Shown here in pieces: positions 41,871-54,896 of a stretch of 64,000 bases of DNA. A program made the position numbers and the translations under genes. How positions within the stretch are numbered: the first letter of the stretch is position 1; the number at the start of each line of letters is the position of its first letter. The notes beneath the pieces were generated by a model. It made no database searches and was not told the DNA's origin. It saw only the letters and a program-made list of their open reading frames with translations. Source of the DNA: Thermonema lapsum (GTDB lineage Bacteria > Bacteroidota > Bacteroidia > Cytophagales > Thermonemataceae); the NCBI RefSeq assembly GCF_011761635.1, contig NZ_JAASRN010000001.1, positions 1,013,846 to 1,077,845 on the forward strand, given 5' to 3'.

Positions 41871-42977
41871 TTATTTCATGCCATGGCACTCAGGGGCTAA
41901 GTTGCGGTAGTGCCGCAGGGCATTCAGCCCGCCTTCGAGCACCCAAAACTCATATTGCGGATAACGCTGCTGGAGCCGTGCTGCTGCCTGTCGTGCACGG
42001 ACGCCCCCCTGACAAAGTACCACCAACGTTTGGGTATGTGCAGGCGGCGCAAAACGTTGCTCCACCTCTGACAAAGGACACAAAACCCCTCCTATATTTT
42101 CTTGCGCATATTCTTCCTCTGTGCGCACATCCAACAAAGCAAAAGGCTTGTGCTCTGCCTGCCACTTCAAAAAATCTTCCACTTTTAAAACACGCACCGT
42201 TTCGGCAGAGCAAGTCCATTCTATCGGACGAATAGCGTCTATGTTCAGATTGTCAGGGTTGGGGTAAAAGTGAAAGGTTTCCGTTCGGTTATGAAGTAAG
42301 TCTATGGTCATCAAGGTGTTCACCAAGGGCTTAGCGATGCCCGTTAGCAACTTGATGACTTCGGTGGCTTGCCACAAGCCTACGACTCCCGGCAACACGC
42401 CCAGTACACCGGCTTCGCTGCAAGCAGGCATCTGGTGGGGCAAAGGGGGTTCAGGAAATAAGCAACGGTAAGTAGCACTTCCCTGATAGTTAAACACTGC
42501 CACTTGCCCTTCGAAGCGGAAAACTGCCCCGTAAACGAGCGGTCGCCGGGCAATCACACAAGCATCGTTGACCAAATAGCGGGTAGCGAAGCTGTCGCTT
42601 CCGTCAACCACCACATCAAAACGGGCAATCAGCTCGACGGCATTTTCTGCCGTCAAAAAAAAGGGATAAACCTCATAGGTTATCAAGGGATTGAAAGCCC
42701 TTAAGCGCTCCGCTGCGGTCTCTGCTTTGTTTTTGCCTATGTCGGCGGGGGTATAAAGTGGCTGGCGCTGCAGGTTAGACAAAGAGACCGTGTCGCCATC
42801 TACGATGCCTATGGTCCCCACGCCGGCAGCTGCCAGATATTGCAGCACGGGACACCCCAGCCCCCCGGCACCTATTACCAACACTTTGGCTTGTTTAAGA
42901 CGCAGCTGGGCATCCAAACCAAAGCCCTGCAGGCGCAGGTGCCGGTCATATCGCAAGTTTTCCTCTGTCGAAAGCAT
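41871..42977 (-). CDS. thiF: ThiF/MoeB-type adenylyltransferase with C-terminal rhodanese domain
   Basis: 368 residues. The E1-like part (1-255) has RYDRHLRLQGFGLDAQLRLK and the ATP-binding VLVIGAGGLGCPVLQYLAAAG, plus VDGSDSFATRYLVNDAC. The zinc cysteines of MoeB (CxxC) are not obvious. The rhodanese part (265-368) has LLDVRTEEEYAQENI and the active Cys in VVLCQGGVRARQAA. It would adenylate the ThiS C-terminus and may itself pass sulfur to it. It is last in the thi operon and its start overlaps thiH by 32 nt. Confidence 0.85.
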   Translation of the reverse strand: MLSTEENLRYDRHLRLQGFGLDAQLRLKQAKVLVIGAGGLGCPVLQYLAAAGVGTIGIVDGDTVSLSNLQRQPLYTPADIGKNKAETAAERLRAFNPLITYEVYPFFLTAENAVELIARFDVVVDGSDSFATRYLVNDACVIARRPLVYGAVFRFEGQVAVFNYQGSATYRCLFPEPPLPHQMPACSEAGVLGVLPGVVGLWQATEVIKLLTGIAKPLVNTLMTIDLLHNRTETFHFYPNPDNLNIDAIRPIEWTCSAETVRVLKVEDFLKWQAEHKPFALLDVRTEEEYAQENIGGVLCPLSEVEQRFAPPAHTQTLVVLCQGGVRARQAAARLQQRYPQYEFWVLEGGLNALRHYRNLAPECHGMK

Positions 42978-44100
42978 GTTTGGCTTGATTTAAAAATAAA
43001 GAAGCATCCCAATCTTTCCATACTGCTTCGTAGCCCTGCCGCCGAATCATAGCAGCCACTTCTTGCGGGCTACGCGTGTCGTCAATCTCAAACTGCTCGA
43101 GCGTTTGCGGGTCCACGGCATACCCCCCGGGGTTGGTGCGCGAACCGGCACTCATCGAAGTAATCCCCAACTTAAGCACATGGTCGCGAAACTTGGGCGA
43201 CTCACGCGTAGAAAGAGACAGCTCTACATCGCTATCGAACAAGCGGTAGGCACAAATCAATTGCACCAGTTCGCGGTCGGTGATGTGCACCTTAGGCTCA
43301 AAGGCTCCTTCGTGCGGGCGCAAGCGCGGAAAAGAAATAGAATATTTGGTTTGCCAATAGACTCGTTTCAGGTAGTCTAAATGCAATGCCACAAAGAAGC
43401 TGTCGGTGCGCCAGTCTTCCAGCCCAATGAGTGCCCCCAAGCCTATTTTATGAATGCCAGCACGCCCCAAGCGGTCTGGAGTGTCTAAGCGGTAAAAGAA
43501 ATTCGATTTTTTTCCTTTGGGATGGTATTCCTTATAGGTCGCCTGACGATAAGTTTCTTGATACACCAAAACAGCATAAACCCCCTTTTCTACCAGCCGA
43601 CGGTAGTCTTCTTCTTCGAGTGGCTGCACCTCCATCGATACATTGGCAAAATGCGGCACTATCAGGTCTAAGGCATGCTCGAAATACGCCATGCCCACCG
43701 TGTTGTTGGCTTCACCTGTTACCAACAACACATGCTCGAAGCCCATGGCTTTGATAGCCTCTATTTCACGGTAAATTTCAGCATCGTTCAGCGTACGGCG
43801 CGGAATTTTATTGCTAAAGCTAAACCCACAATAGGTACATATGTTTTGGCACTCATTCGAAAGATAAAAGGGCACATACAAACTGATGACTTTGCCAAAG
43901 CGCTGTACGGTCAGACGATGGCTCAGCTGTGCCATTTGTTCCAAGTAAGGGGCTGCTGCGGGCGAAATAAGCGCTTTAAAATCTTCTATGTCGCGCTTTT
44001 GCTTTCGCAGGGCGCGTTCCACATCGAAGCTTGTTTTGCGGTAGATGCTTTCTTGCACCTCCTCCCAAGTATATTGTTCAAATACTGCTTTGAAAGTCAT
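42946..44100 (-). CDS. thiH: 2-iminoacetate synthase (tyrosine lyase, radical SAM)
   Basis: 384 residues with the radical-SAM cluster CQNICTYCGFSFSNKIPRR (CxxxCxxC, about 84-91) and the ThiH/BATS C-terminal domain (CAYRLFDSDVELSLSTRE, GITSMSAGSRTNPGG). It cleaves tyrosine to dehydroglycine and p-cresol for thiazole formation, the anaerobic-type route; no thiO is present in the operon. Starts 11 nt after thiG. Confidence 0.94.
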   Translation of the reverse strand: MTFKAVFEQYTWEEVQESIYRKTSFDVERALRKQKRDIEDFKALISPAAAPYLEQMAQLSHRLTVQRFGKVISLYVPFYLSNECQNICTYCGFSFSNKIPRRTLNDAEIYREIEAIKAMGFEHVLLVTGEANNTVGMAYFEHALDLIVPHFANVSMEVQPLEEEDYRRLVEKGVYAVLVYQETYRQATYKEYHPKGKKSNFFYRLDTPDRLGRAGIHKIGLGALIGLEDWRTDSFFVALHLDYLKRVYWQTKYSISFPRLRPHEGAFEPKVHITDRELVQLICAYRLFDSDVELSLSTRESPKFRDHVLKLGITSMSAGSRTNPGGYAVDPQTLEQFEIDDTRSPQEVAAMIRRQGYEAVWKDWDASLFLNQAKHAFDRGKLAI

Positions 44101-44111
44101 GGCGGTGAGGG

Positions 44112-44879
44112 TTAAAGTTCATCTAAGAATTGAGTGAGGGGGCTGGTAGGCGATGCTTTCAGCCCAGCTGCGGCAGGCTTGGCTTCATAAGCCATGCGCC
44201 CGGCTTCCACTGCCAAGCGAAAAGCCTTTGCCATGAGCACGGGGTCGTCGGCAGCAGCTATTGCCGTATTGACCAAGACGGCATCGGCGCCCAATTCCAT
44301 TGCCCAGGCGGCATCAGAAGGGGTGCCTATGCCGGCATCTACAACTACCGGCACCTGACTCTGCTCAATGATGATTTCAAGAAACACCTTGGTTTCCAGC
44401 CCAAGATTACTGCCTATGGGTGCGCCCAAAGGCATGACGGCAGCGGCTCCTGCTTCTTCGAGCCGCTTACACAACACAGGGTCAGCATGCACGTAGGGCA
44501 GCACCACGAAACCACGCTTCGCCAGCTCGGCAGTGGCTTTGAGCGTCTCCACCGGGTCGGGCATCAGATAACGCGGGTCTGGGTGTATTTCCAATTTCAC
44601 CCAGTTGGTTTCTAAGGCTTCACGCGCCAGTTCGGCAGCAAATACAGCCTCCTCGGCGGTACGTACCCCCGACGTATTGGGCAAGAGGTGAAGCCCCTCC
44701 CAGTCGAGATACGGTAAAATGTCGTCGTCTTTGGCTTGCATGTCTATGCGCTTGAGCGCGACGGTTACCAGCTCCGAACCACTGGCTTTGAGGGCTTCTT
44801 GCATGAGCGTGGCATTGCTAAATTTGCCTGTGCCCGTAAAAAGACGTGAACGAAATGTTTTGTCGGCTATTTTCAACAT
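44112..44879 (-). CDS. thiG: Thiazole synthase
   Basis: 255 residues from the ATG at 44879 ([20 protein letters not shown]); a longer in-frame start at 44978 would overlap thiE and gives an atypical leader. TIM-barrel landmarks: the Schiff-base Lys region [37 protein letters not shown], and phosphate-binding [18 protein letters not shown] and [12 protein letters not shown]. It joins dehydroglycine, DXP and ThiS-thiocarboxylate. Confidence 0.94.
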   Translation of the reverse strand: MLKIADKTFRSRLFTGTGKFSNATLMQEALKASGSELVTVALKRIDMQAKDDDILPYLDWEGLHLLPNTSGVRTAEEAVFAAELAREALETNWVKLEIHPDPRYLMPDPVETLKATAELAKRGFVVLPYVHADPVLCKRLEEAGAAAVMPLGAPIGSNLGLETKVFLEIIIEQSQVPVVVDAGIGTPSDAAWAMELGADAVLVNTAIAAADDPVLMAKAFRLAVEAGRMAYEAKPAAAGLKASPTSPLTQFLDEL

Positions 44880-45542
44880 GGTTTCTCGGCTTTTATGATG
44901 AATAATCAGCGGAGCGGCACAGCTCCGCCTCGATGGTGTCCAGCACTCGGCGGGCTTGTGCCTTCCGGTCAGAAGCATGGGCTATGAAGCCGGAAAGGGC
45001 AATCCCCCACACCCCGCTACGTAACAAAGCAGGAATGTCTTCCAAGCGAATCCCCCCAATGGCAATGACGGGGATACTGAGAGCGGCTGCTTTCATCTGC
45101 TGCATAAGCCGCTTATATCCTTCCAAGCCCAAAGTAGGGCTTAACTTTTCTTTGGTTTGCGTGAAACGATAAGGACCCAGCCCCACATAACTGACAGGAT
45201 AAAGCGCATGGGCTTGTATGTCCTCAAAAGTATTGGCAGTAGCTCCTACCAAAGCCCGCTGCCCCATGCAATGAAACACTTGGTTTAAAGGCATATCCTC
45301 TTTTCCCACATGTACGCCGTCGGCGCCTATACGAGCGGCGACCTCCACGTAATCGTTCAGGATAAGACAGGCAGCAGCACTCCGTGTCATCTCCAAAGCA
45401 CGGCGAGCGGTCTCTTCTACCACTTGCAGACTTTGTTTTTTCATGCGCAGTTGCACCCAACGCACACCAGCAGTCAATACTTCCTCTATCTGCTGCAAAT
45501 GCTCACGGGGTGTTTCTCCCTGTGTGATAAAATGCAGTCGTG

Positions 45543-48033
<2,491 letters not shown>

Positions 48034-48246
48034 TCAACCACCTTGTGTGGCTCTGATAAGGGTTACACGGTCGTTGTCGTGGAGGATATGTTCAGCCCAC
48101 TTGCTTTTGGGCACTACTTGCTCATTCACCGCCAAGGCTATACCGCGGTGTTGTTCTATGCCCAATAAATCGAGCAGTGCAATGAGTGTGGTTTGGGATG
48201 GGATGCTGCGCTCTTCCCGGTTTACTTGTATGCGTATTTGTTGCAT
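48034..48246 (-). CDS. thiS: Sulfur carrier protein ThiS
   Basis: 70 residues from the ATG at 48246 (MQQIRIQVNREERSIP). Ubiquitin-like fold pattern (LLGIEQHRGIALAVNEQVVPKSKW, DRVTLIRATQGG) ending in the required Gly-Gly. First gene after the TPP riboswitch. The same frame is open upstream to an ATG at 48357 at the riboswitch edge; the shorter start fits the family. Confidence 0.93.
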   Translation of the reverse strand: MQQIRIQVNREERSIPSQTTLIALLDLLGIEQHRGIALAVNEQVVPKSKWAEHILHDNDRVTLIRATQGG

Positions 48247-48354
48247 GCGCTTATGCTTTTGTGTGAGTAAAAGCCTAAGCACCTTATAGGAGATGTGCTC
48301 AACCGGGAAGCAACAGAAAAGCGGGAATACCCCTTTCAACTTACTTTGCTGTTG

Positions 48355-48441
48355 CACCTTTTCCCTTCGCCGGCATTACCCGGATCAGGTAGTGAGGGTG
48401 TTTTCTCAGCCCAACCGGCAGTGGTTGAGCACCCCTAAGGT
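48355..48441 (-). promoter_or_regulatory. TPP riboswitch (THI element)
   Basis: On the minus strand: cttaggggtgctc, the conserved ggctgaga, accctcactacctgatccgg and gtaatgccggcgaagggaa are all present in order, with matching helices. It lies about 108 nt upstream of thiS and should repress the operon when TPP is high; the mechanism is likely translational, since no strong terminator follows before thiS. Confidence 0.95.
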
Positions 48442-48455
48442 GCTATGGGTTAAAA

Positions 48456-48485
48456 CAAAGTTAAAAAAAGATTGGTTTTCTGCAA
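48456..48485 (-). promoter_or_regulatory. Promoter of the thi operon
   Basis: Minus strand: TTG (48483-48485), 19 nt, TAACTTTG (48456-48463), about 15 nt before the riboswitch. Confidence 0.7.
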
Positions 48486-48487
48486 AA

Positions 48488-48514
48488 TCAAAAAAGGGGC
48501 TATAAAGCCCCTTT
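48488..48514 (-). terminator. Intrinsic terminator of the peroxiredoxin gene
   Basis: Minus strand stem aaaggggc / gcccctt(t) (48493-48500 with 48507-48514) followed by TTTTTTGATTTT; its T tract runs into the thi promoter. Confidence 0.8.
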
Positions 48515-48561
48515 CTGGTTTTTTGTCTGTTTTTCTTTTTTTTTTTTATCGAAAAACTGGA

Positions 48562-49191
48562 TTAGTGCTTCGACAAGTACTCAGCTACGCCTTCCCGATT
48601 GGGCTTCATAGCTTCCTCGCCCTCTTTCCAGTTGGCGGGGCACACCTCGCCATGTTTTTCCACATAGCGGATGGCATCCAAGATACGCAGCGCCTCATCG
48701 ATATTGCGTCCCAAGGGGAAGTCGTTGATTACCTGATGGCGCACGATACCCTCTTTGTCGATGATGAAAGTACCACGCAAAGCGATAGGAGCACCCACGA
48801 AGATTTGGTTTCCTTCTTCGTCATAATCATAATGACCAGCCAATACGCCGTAGTTCATGGCGATGGTCTTTGAAGCATCGGCTACCAGCGGATAAGTTAC
48901 CCCCTGAATGCCACCTTGGTTCTTGGGAGTGTTCAACCAAGCCAAGTGCACCTCTTCGGTGTCAGTAGAGCAGCCTACCACCACGGCATCACGTTTTTCA
49001 AACTCGGCAAGTTTCTCTTGGAATGCCAAGATTTCAGTAGGACATACAAAGGTGAAGTCCTTAGGATAGAAGAAAAAAACCACGTATTTTTTGCCAAGAT
49101 ACTGCTCCAGAGAAAAGTTTTCTACGATTTCTTCGCCGTTAATAACAGCAGGAGCAGTAAATTTCGGGGCTTTTTGCAGTACTAAGTTCAT
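48562..49191 (-). CDS. Typical 2-Cys peroxiredoxin (AhpC/Prx1 type)
   Basis: 209 residues. Peroxidatic Cys in FYPKDFTFVCPTEI (about residue 50), GCSTDTEEVHLAWLN, YGVLAGHYDYDEEGNQ, RGTFIIDKEGIVRH, and resolving Cys in GEVCPANWKEGEEAM (about 180). It reduces peroxides with thioredoxin or AhpF. It lies 61 nt downstream of a Fur-family regulator read in the same direction, a frequent PerR-peroxiredoxin arrangement. Confidence 0.93.
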   Translation of the reverse strand: MNLVLQKAPKFTAPAVINGEEIVENFSLEQYLGKKYVVFFFYPKDFTFVCPTEILAFQEKLAEFEKRDAVVVGCSTDTEEVHLAWLNTPKNQGGIQGVTYPLVADASKTIAMNYGVLAGHYDYDEEGNQIFVGAPIALRGTFIIDKEGIVRHQVINDFPLGRNIDEALRILDAIRYVEKHGEVCPANWKEGEEAMKPNREGVAEYLSKH

Positions 49192-49252
49192 AGTCTGTTT
49201 TTTTGTTTTTTTTATGGTTTATGTGAAGTGAAAAACTATTTTAAGCAAAGCC

Positions 49253-49702
49253 TTAAGACTCTATGCCGAGCTTGGCTTCGCGACGACGCGCCGTAATTTG
49301 CAATTGTACGCCAATGACTTCCAGCCCAGACAGTCGCTTCTTTTTCAAGTACTCTTCCAGCAAAGCATTCAGCTCGGCGTCGTCCCAGTCTATGATTTCG
49401 CCGGTGTCTTCACAAAAAATATGATGGTGCATGTCTATGCGGGCATCGAAGCGCAGTGTGCCGTCTTCGCAGGGTACACGCCGAATTAAGCCTTTTTCTA
49501 CGAAGGTGTCCAGCGTCTTATACACAGTACCTAAGGAAATCGTTGGGTGGTCGGGAAGAATCATACGATAAAGCTGCTCAGCACTCAAGTGGCTACGGCT
49601 ATCGTACAACGCTTTGTATATAACCAAACGTTGCTGCGTAGCCTTTAAGCCGGCTTCTGCCAGTTTGCTTTGGATATCCACTAAACTAATGCTCACTATC
49701 AA
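49253..49702 (-). CDS. Fur/PerR-family transcriptional regulator
   Basis: About 147-149 residues. Winged-helix part: LKATQQRLVIYKALYDSRSHLSAEQLY and ISLGTVYKTLDTFVEKGLI; dimer/metal part: RFDARIDMHHHIFCEDTGEIIDWDD. The usual structural zinc CxxC pairs are missing (only one Cys in this segment). There is no ATG near the N-terminus: the possible starts are TTG at 49702 and GTG at 49696. The neighbouring peroxiredoxin favours a PerR-like role; metal choice cannot be read. Confidence 0.85.
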   Translation of the reverse strand: MIVSISLVDIQSKLAEAGLKATQQRLVIYKALYDSRSHLSAEQLYRMILPDHPTISLGTVYKTLDTFVEKGLIRRVPCEDGTLRFDARIDMHHHIFCEDTGEIIDWDDAELNALLEEYLKKKRLSGLEVIGVQLQITARRREAKLGIES

Positions 49703-49917
49703 TCGATAATTTATACTACCTCACATTTTTTTGCAAAGCTAAGCATTAAACATGGGACTGTCAAGCGAGGTTCCCTGTGACCCGCTGCGTCTTGTTTTAA
49801 AGCATTGTAAAAAAATACTATTTAAAGTGGCTATCTTACAAGTGAATTTGCTTTTTTACAAATTGCCTGTAATTTTGGCTTGCCTTTCATTCAAGAACCC
49901 GATTTAAATACTTGTCT

Positions 49918-51225
49918 ATGGAAATTGCTATCATATCTGTTTTTGTAGTGGGGTATCTTGCTATTGCGCTTGAACATCCCATACGCATCAACAAAACAGC
50001 CACGGCTATCCTTACGGCTACTGTGTGTTGGACAATCTTTGCGCTCTCGTCTCATGAAATTCACCATGTGGAAGAAGGGCTCGGCAAACACTTAGAAGAA
50101 GCTGCCCAAATTTTGTTTTTCCTGATGGGAGCCATGACCATTGTAGAATTTATAGATGTACACGAAGGCTTCCGTCTGATTACCGACCGCGTACGCACCA
50201 AAGACGCCACAAGGCTGCTGTGGATTATCTCTTTGATTACCTTTGTCCTGTCGCCTATATTGGACAACCTCACCACTTCTATAGTGATGATGTCTTTGAC
50301 ACAAAAGCTCATCAGTGACCGCGAAAGGCGTCTCTTCTTTGGGGGTATGATTGTGATTGCTGCCAATGCAGGTGGTGCCTGGTCGCCTATAGGTGACGTA
50401 ACCACTACCATGCTCTGGATTAAAGGTTTCATTTCAGCTCATGGCATCGTTACCTCTCTATTTCTACCCAGCTTGGTCTGCTTGCTGGTACCTTTGATAA
50501 TCACCTCTTTGATGATGCCCAAAGCCGAAGTGGTGCGCCCCGAGCATGCCAAAGATAAGAACGGCAAATATGAAAATCTTACCGGCAGCCGCGTCATGTT
50601 GATTACAGGCATCTTAGCACTCATTTCAGTACCTGTATTTAAAACCATCACCCACTTGCCACCCTATATGGGTATGATGCTGGGTCTTAGTATCGTATGG
50701 ATTGTGTCGGAAATTATCAACAGCGACAAAGACGAAGAAGAACGCAAAGAGTTTTCAGCTGCTAAAGCCTTGTCCCGTATCGATACTGCGAGCATACTGT
50801 TCTTCCTTGGTATTTTACTTGCCATTGGCAGCCTTCAGGAGATTGGCGCCCTGCGGACCATGGCAGAATACTTGGATGCCACCATCAAGAACCCAGTATT
50901 CATTAACTTGATTATCGGGGTGCTGTCTGCTATTATAGACAACGTGCCGCTGGTAGCCGGTGCTATGGGTATGTATGACTTAGCAGCAAGCGGCATTTAT
51001 GCTACTGACGGGCTATTCTGGGAATTTCTTGCCTATACTGCCGGAACCGGGGGTAGCTTACTTATCATCGGCTCGGCAGCGGGTGTTGCCGTGATGGGCA
51101 TGGAAAAGATAGATTTTATCTGGTATCTGAGAAAAATGACTTTCTTGGCATTGATTGGCTATCTGGCAGGTGCTGTGGTGTATCTGCTACTTGAACAATT
51201 CAGTACCTTGGCTGCTATGTTCTAA
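49918..51225 (+). CDS. nhaD: NhaD-type Na+/H+ antiporter
   Basis: 435 residues from the ATG at 49918 (MEIAIISVFVVGYLAIALEH). About 12 membrane segments of the ArsB/NhaD ion-transporter superfamily: FALSSHEIHHVEE, FFLMGAMTIVEFIDVHEGF, SPILDNLTTSIVMM, ANAGGAWSPIGDVTTTMLW and the second inverted copy IGVLSAIIDNVPLVAGAMGM. Sodium-proton exchange for salt and pH balance. Stands alone; the 215-bp upstream gap shows no clear gene. Confidence 0.93.
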   Translation: MEIAIISVFVVGYLAIALEHPIRINKTATAILTATVCWTIFALSSHEIHHVEEGLGKHLEEAAQILFFLMGAMTIVEFIDVHEGFRLITDRVRTKDATRLLWIISLITFVLSPILDNLTTSIVMMSLTQKLISDRERRLFFGGMIVIAANAGGAWSPIGDVTTTMLWIKGFISAHGIVTSLFLPSLVCLLVPLIITSLMMPKAEVVRPEHAKDKNGKYENLTGSRVMLITGILALISVPVFKTITHLPPYMGMMLGLSIVWIVSEIINSDKDEEERKEFSAAKALSRIDTASILFFLGILLAIGSLQEIGALRTMAEYLDATIKNPVFINLIIGVLSAIIDNVPLVAGAMGMYDLAASGIYATDGLFWEFLAYTAGTGGSLLIIGSAAGVAVMGMEKIDFIWYLRKMTFLALIGYLAGAVVYLLLEQFSTLAAMF

Positions 51226-51252
51226 GTAATTCCTAAAAATCTTCTCTATTCT

Positions 51253-51288
51253 AAAGGCGTCTTCTGGCAGGAAGACGCCTTTCTTTTT
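51253..51288 (+). terminator. Intrinsic terminator of nhaD
   Basis: Twelve-bp perfect stem aaaggcgtcttc / gaagacgccttt (51253-51264 with 51271-51282) followed by ctttttg. Confidence 0.9.
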
Positions 51289-51519
51289 GCTGAATATCGC
51301 AGGGCAGGCATCAGCACTTGCCAAGCTCTCTGCCCCCTGCCTTACTTTAAAGGTTTCAGTAAAGTAAAACAGACTTTTAAGAGTTAAGAGAAGGAAAGAT
51401 GCTTCTTCAAAACTGTGTATGAGAGTTGCGCCTATGTCGTTCGGACAAACTTCATGAGCATCGACGGTGCAGTCTTTTACGAATCTTGATGGAAGGGAAT
51501 TACCTTCTTTTTTCTTTTT

Positions 51520-51575
51520 TCAAGAGCGGCAAAAACCGCTGAGCCCTGCCGGCTAACGCCAACAGGGCATGCGTA
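51520..51575 (-). terminator. Probable terminators of the M28 peptidase gene
   Basis: Minus strand: gccctgttggc / gccggcagggc hairpin (51544-51570), then agcggtttttgccgct (about 51526-51541) and an A/T-rich run. The rest of the 364-bp gap 51226-51589 shows no gene. Confidence 0.6.
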
Positions 51576-51589
51576 CAGTTTCCGTTTTA

Positions 51590-52966
51590 TTAGTGCAGCA
51601 TTCCTTGATTGGCAAGATAGATAAGGCTTGCCATGGCTGCTGCACCAAGCGCCAGCTCACGCCGGTTGATTTTATCGAAAGTATCGATGGCTGTATGGTG
51701 ATAGTCGAAGTAGCGCTGCGAATCAGGGCGCAAGCCCGCTAAGATAGTGGCACTGCCTTTTAAAGGACTGATGTCGGCACCACTGCCGCCCAAACGGAAA
51801 ATATGCAAGCCGTAGGGTTCTAACATATTTTTCAGATAGTTCTGTATGCGGCGAAAGTGCTCCGGTGTCATGTCAAAGCTAAAACCACGGGGCGAAAAAC
51901 CGCCAGCGTCGGATTCTAATGCCAACAAGTGATGCTCGCCACGCTCGCGCACCATACGCGCATATTCTATGCCCCCACGCAGACCGTTCTCTTCATTCAT
52001 GAATAAGACCACGCGCCAAGTGTAACGCGGCTTCACACCCAGTTGGCGCAAGATACGCACAGCTTCTACCGACTGCACACAACCGGCACCATCGTCATGC
52101 GCACCATCGCCATTGTCCCATGCATCGAGGTGCCCGCCTACGGCAATGACTGTATCGCGCCGCTCGCCCCACACTTCCCCTATTACATTGTAAGAGAGCA
52201 CATCGGGCAACATACGGCAATGCGTTTCGATAAAGAGACGAGTAGAAGGGTCTTGCCGCAATAAAGCACTCAGCTGCTCTGCCCCTCTGGTGCTGATAGC
52301 CACAGCAGGAATGGCAGGCACGCCTTGTTCATAGCGCAGCGCACCGGTGTGGGGCTCATCGTCGAGGGCGGTACCCATCGAGCGCACTACCACAGCCACT
52401 GCCCCCAATTTGGCGGCTTCCGAAGCACCCGACACACGATAACGCACCGCCTCACCATAAGCAGAAAAAGTCTCAATGTGATGCTGTTTCATGGGCACAT
52501 TGAAAAACACTATTTTGCCCTCTACTTTCTTCCGCCCTAAGGCTTTGAGCTCGTCGAAGCTGTGCACTTCCACTACCGGTGCCGAAATACCCCCCTCACC
52601 CGTTCCTACGGAATTGCCTAAAGCACATACCCGCAAACTGATGCTGCCACGGTACGAGGATAAGGCACGTGCTTCTTCTTTGTCGCCACGCACCCAATGC
52701 GGCACCATCACCGGCTGCAAATAGACGGTGTCGAAAGGAAGCGTATCCATCACAGCACGCATGTATTCGACTGCTGCCGCCGCCTGTGGCGAACCACTCA
52801 AGCGCCCTCCGATGCGGTTGCTCAAATACTCCAGATAGTTGTAGGCGACGTGGCTTTCAAGGGCTTTTTCATAAATGCTGCGAATCAGCAGGGAGTCGTT
52901 CTGTGCTTGGGCGAACCGCCCTGTGCCCAAGCATAGGGCAAAAAACAGTAAAAAACGCTTCATCAT
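51590..52966 (-). CDS. M28-family metallopeptidase, exported
   Basis: 458 residues from the ATG at 52966 (or 52963), giving a signal peptide (FLLFFALCLGTGRFAQAQ). An in-frame open reading from 53110 is rejected. A PA-like insert lies at about 130-260; the zinc site is seen in VIAVGGHLDAWDNGDGAHDDGAG (His-Asp), FMNEENGLRGG (Glu-Glu), LESDAGGF (Asp) and YHHTAIDTFDKINR (His). This is the aminopeptidase/carboxypeptidase Q-type M28 layout in the periplasm or outside. Confidence 0.92.
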   Translation of the reverse strand: MMKRFLLFFALCLGTGRFAQAQNDSLLIRSIYEKALESHVAYNYLEYLSNRIGGRLSGSPQAAAAVEYMRAVMDTLPFDTVYLQPVMVPHWVRGDKEEARALSSYRGSISLRVCALGNSVGTGEGGISAPVVEVHSFDELKALGRKKVEGKIVFFNVPMKQHHIETFSAYGEAVRYRVSGASEAAKLGAVAVVVRSMGTALDDEPHTGALRYEQGVPAIPAVAISTRGAEQLSALLRQDPSTRLFIETHCRMLPDVLSYNVIGEVWGERRDTVIAVGGHLDAWDNGDGAHDDGAGCVQSVEAVRILRQLGVKPRYTWRVVLFMNEENGLRGGIEYARMVRERGEHHLLALESDAGGFSPRGFSFDMTPEHFRRIQNYLKNMLEPYGLHIFRLGGSGADISPLKGSATILAGLRPDSQRYFDYHHTAIDTFDKINRRELALGAAAMASLIYLANQGMLH

Positions 52967-53177
52967 GTTTTTCTTTAAGAACGCTGATGTGGTATATCTT
53001 GGTACGTCTCTTGCGCCGCCTTTGCGTTTTTTTAATTGCTCCGCCTGCCTCAGCAAGCATAAATGTTGATAACCAATACAGTCAGCAGAAATTTTAAAAA
53101 AAATTTGCACACTTCGTAAAGCTTCCTTATTATTGCACCATCTAACCTCTTACTTTTACTTTTCCGCAAAAGTAAAA

Positions 53178-53286
53178 GGTTTATAGAGAAGCGCTGAGAG
53201 AACGGGCTCTATGAAGCGCTGGCAACCTACCGCACGGCAAGGTGCCAAATCCCGCCTAAATGAAGGTCATTTAGGAAATATAAACC
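53178..53286 (+). promoter_or_regulatory. SAM-I riboswitch (S box)
   Basis: P1 is eight perfect pairs, ggtttata (53178-53185) with tataaacc (53279-53286). Between them are the core phrases gagag-aacgggctctatgaagc, gctggcaacc, and aaggtgccaaatcccgcc, followed by the small tgaaggtca hairpin and ggaaa. This is the standard S-box core. A TTG (53133-53135)-N21-TACTTTTC (53157-53164) promoter candidate lies just upstream. It precedes metY by 293 nt; an upstream ORF starts 10 nt after P1. Confidence 0.93.
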
Positions 53287-53295
53287 AAAAAAGTC

Positions 53296-53427
53296 ATGAT
53301 TCGCATCAACACCAAGAATTCAAACGCACAACCTGCCCCATCTTTCGCAGAAATTCTATTCTTCCCCTCCCTCTCTCTCCGCTTCTGCATGGCAGCCATG
53401 TGTTGTTGTTGCTGTTGTTGCATGTAA
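53296..53427 (+). CDS. 43-codon upstream ORF with seven consecutive cysteine codons (putative leader peptide)
   Basis: ATG 53296 to TAA 53427. The peptide begins MIRINTKNSNAQPAPSFAEI, passes a short hydrophobic stretch ILFFPSLSL, and ends FCMAAMCCCCCCCM and stop. The seven Cys codons occupy 53401-53421 (TGT, TGT, TGT, TGC, TGT, TGT, TGC), followed by one Met codon. The two departures from TGT are synonymous. Internal ATGs at 53389 and 53398 could give even shorter leaders. It lies between a SAM riboswitch and the methionine operon, so it is well placed to sense charged Cys-tRNA. Its translation is not proven; a chance simple repeat is the alternative. Confidence 0.6.
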   Translation: MIRINTKNSNAQPAPSFAEILFFPSLSLRFCMAAMCCCCCCCM

Positions 53428-53455
53428 TCCCACTCCCCATAGCGTCTTATCCTGA

Positions 53456-54892
<1,437 letters not shown>

Positions 54893-54896
54893 AAGA

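Noticed and set aside
48247-48357. 37-codon in-frame extension of thiS to the riboswitch edge
   Set aside because: ThiS proteins start at MQQIRIQV-like sequence; the extension has no conserved feature, though its openness was noted.
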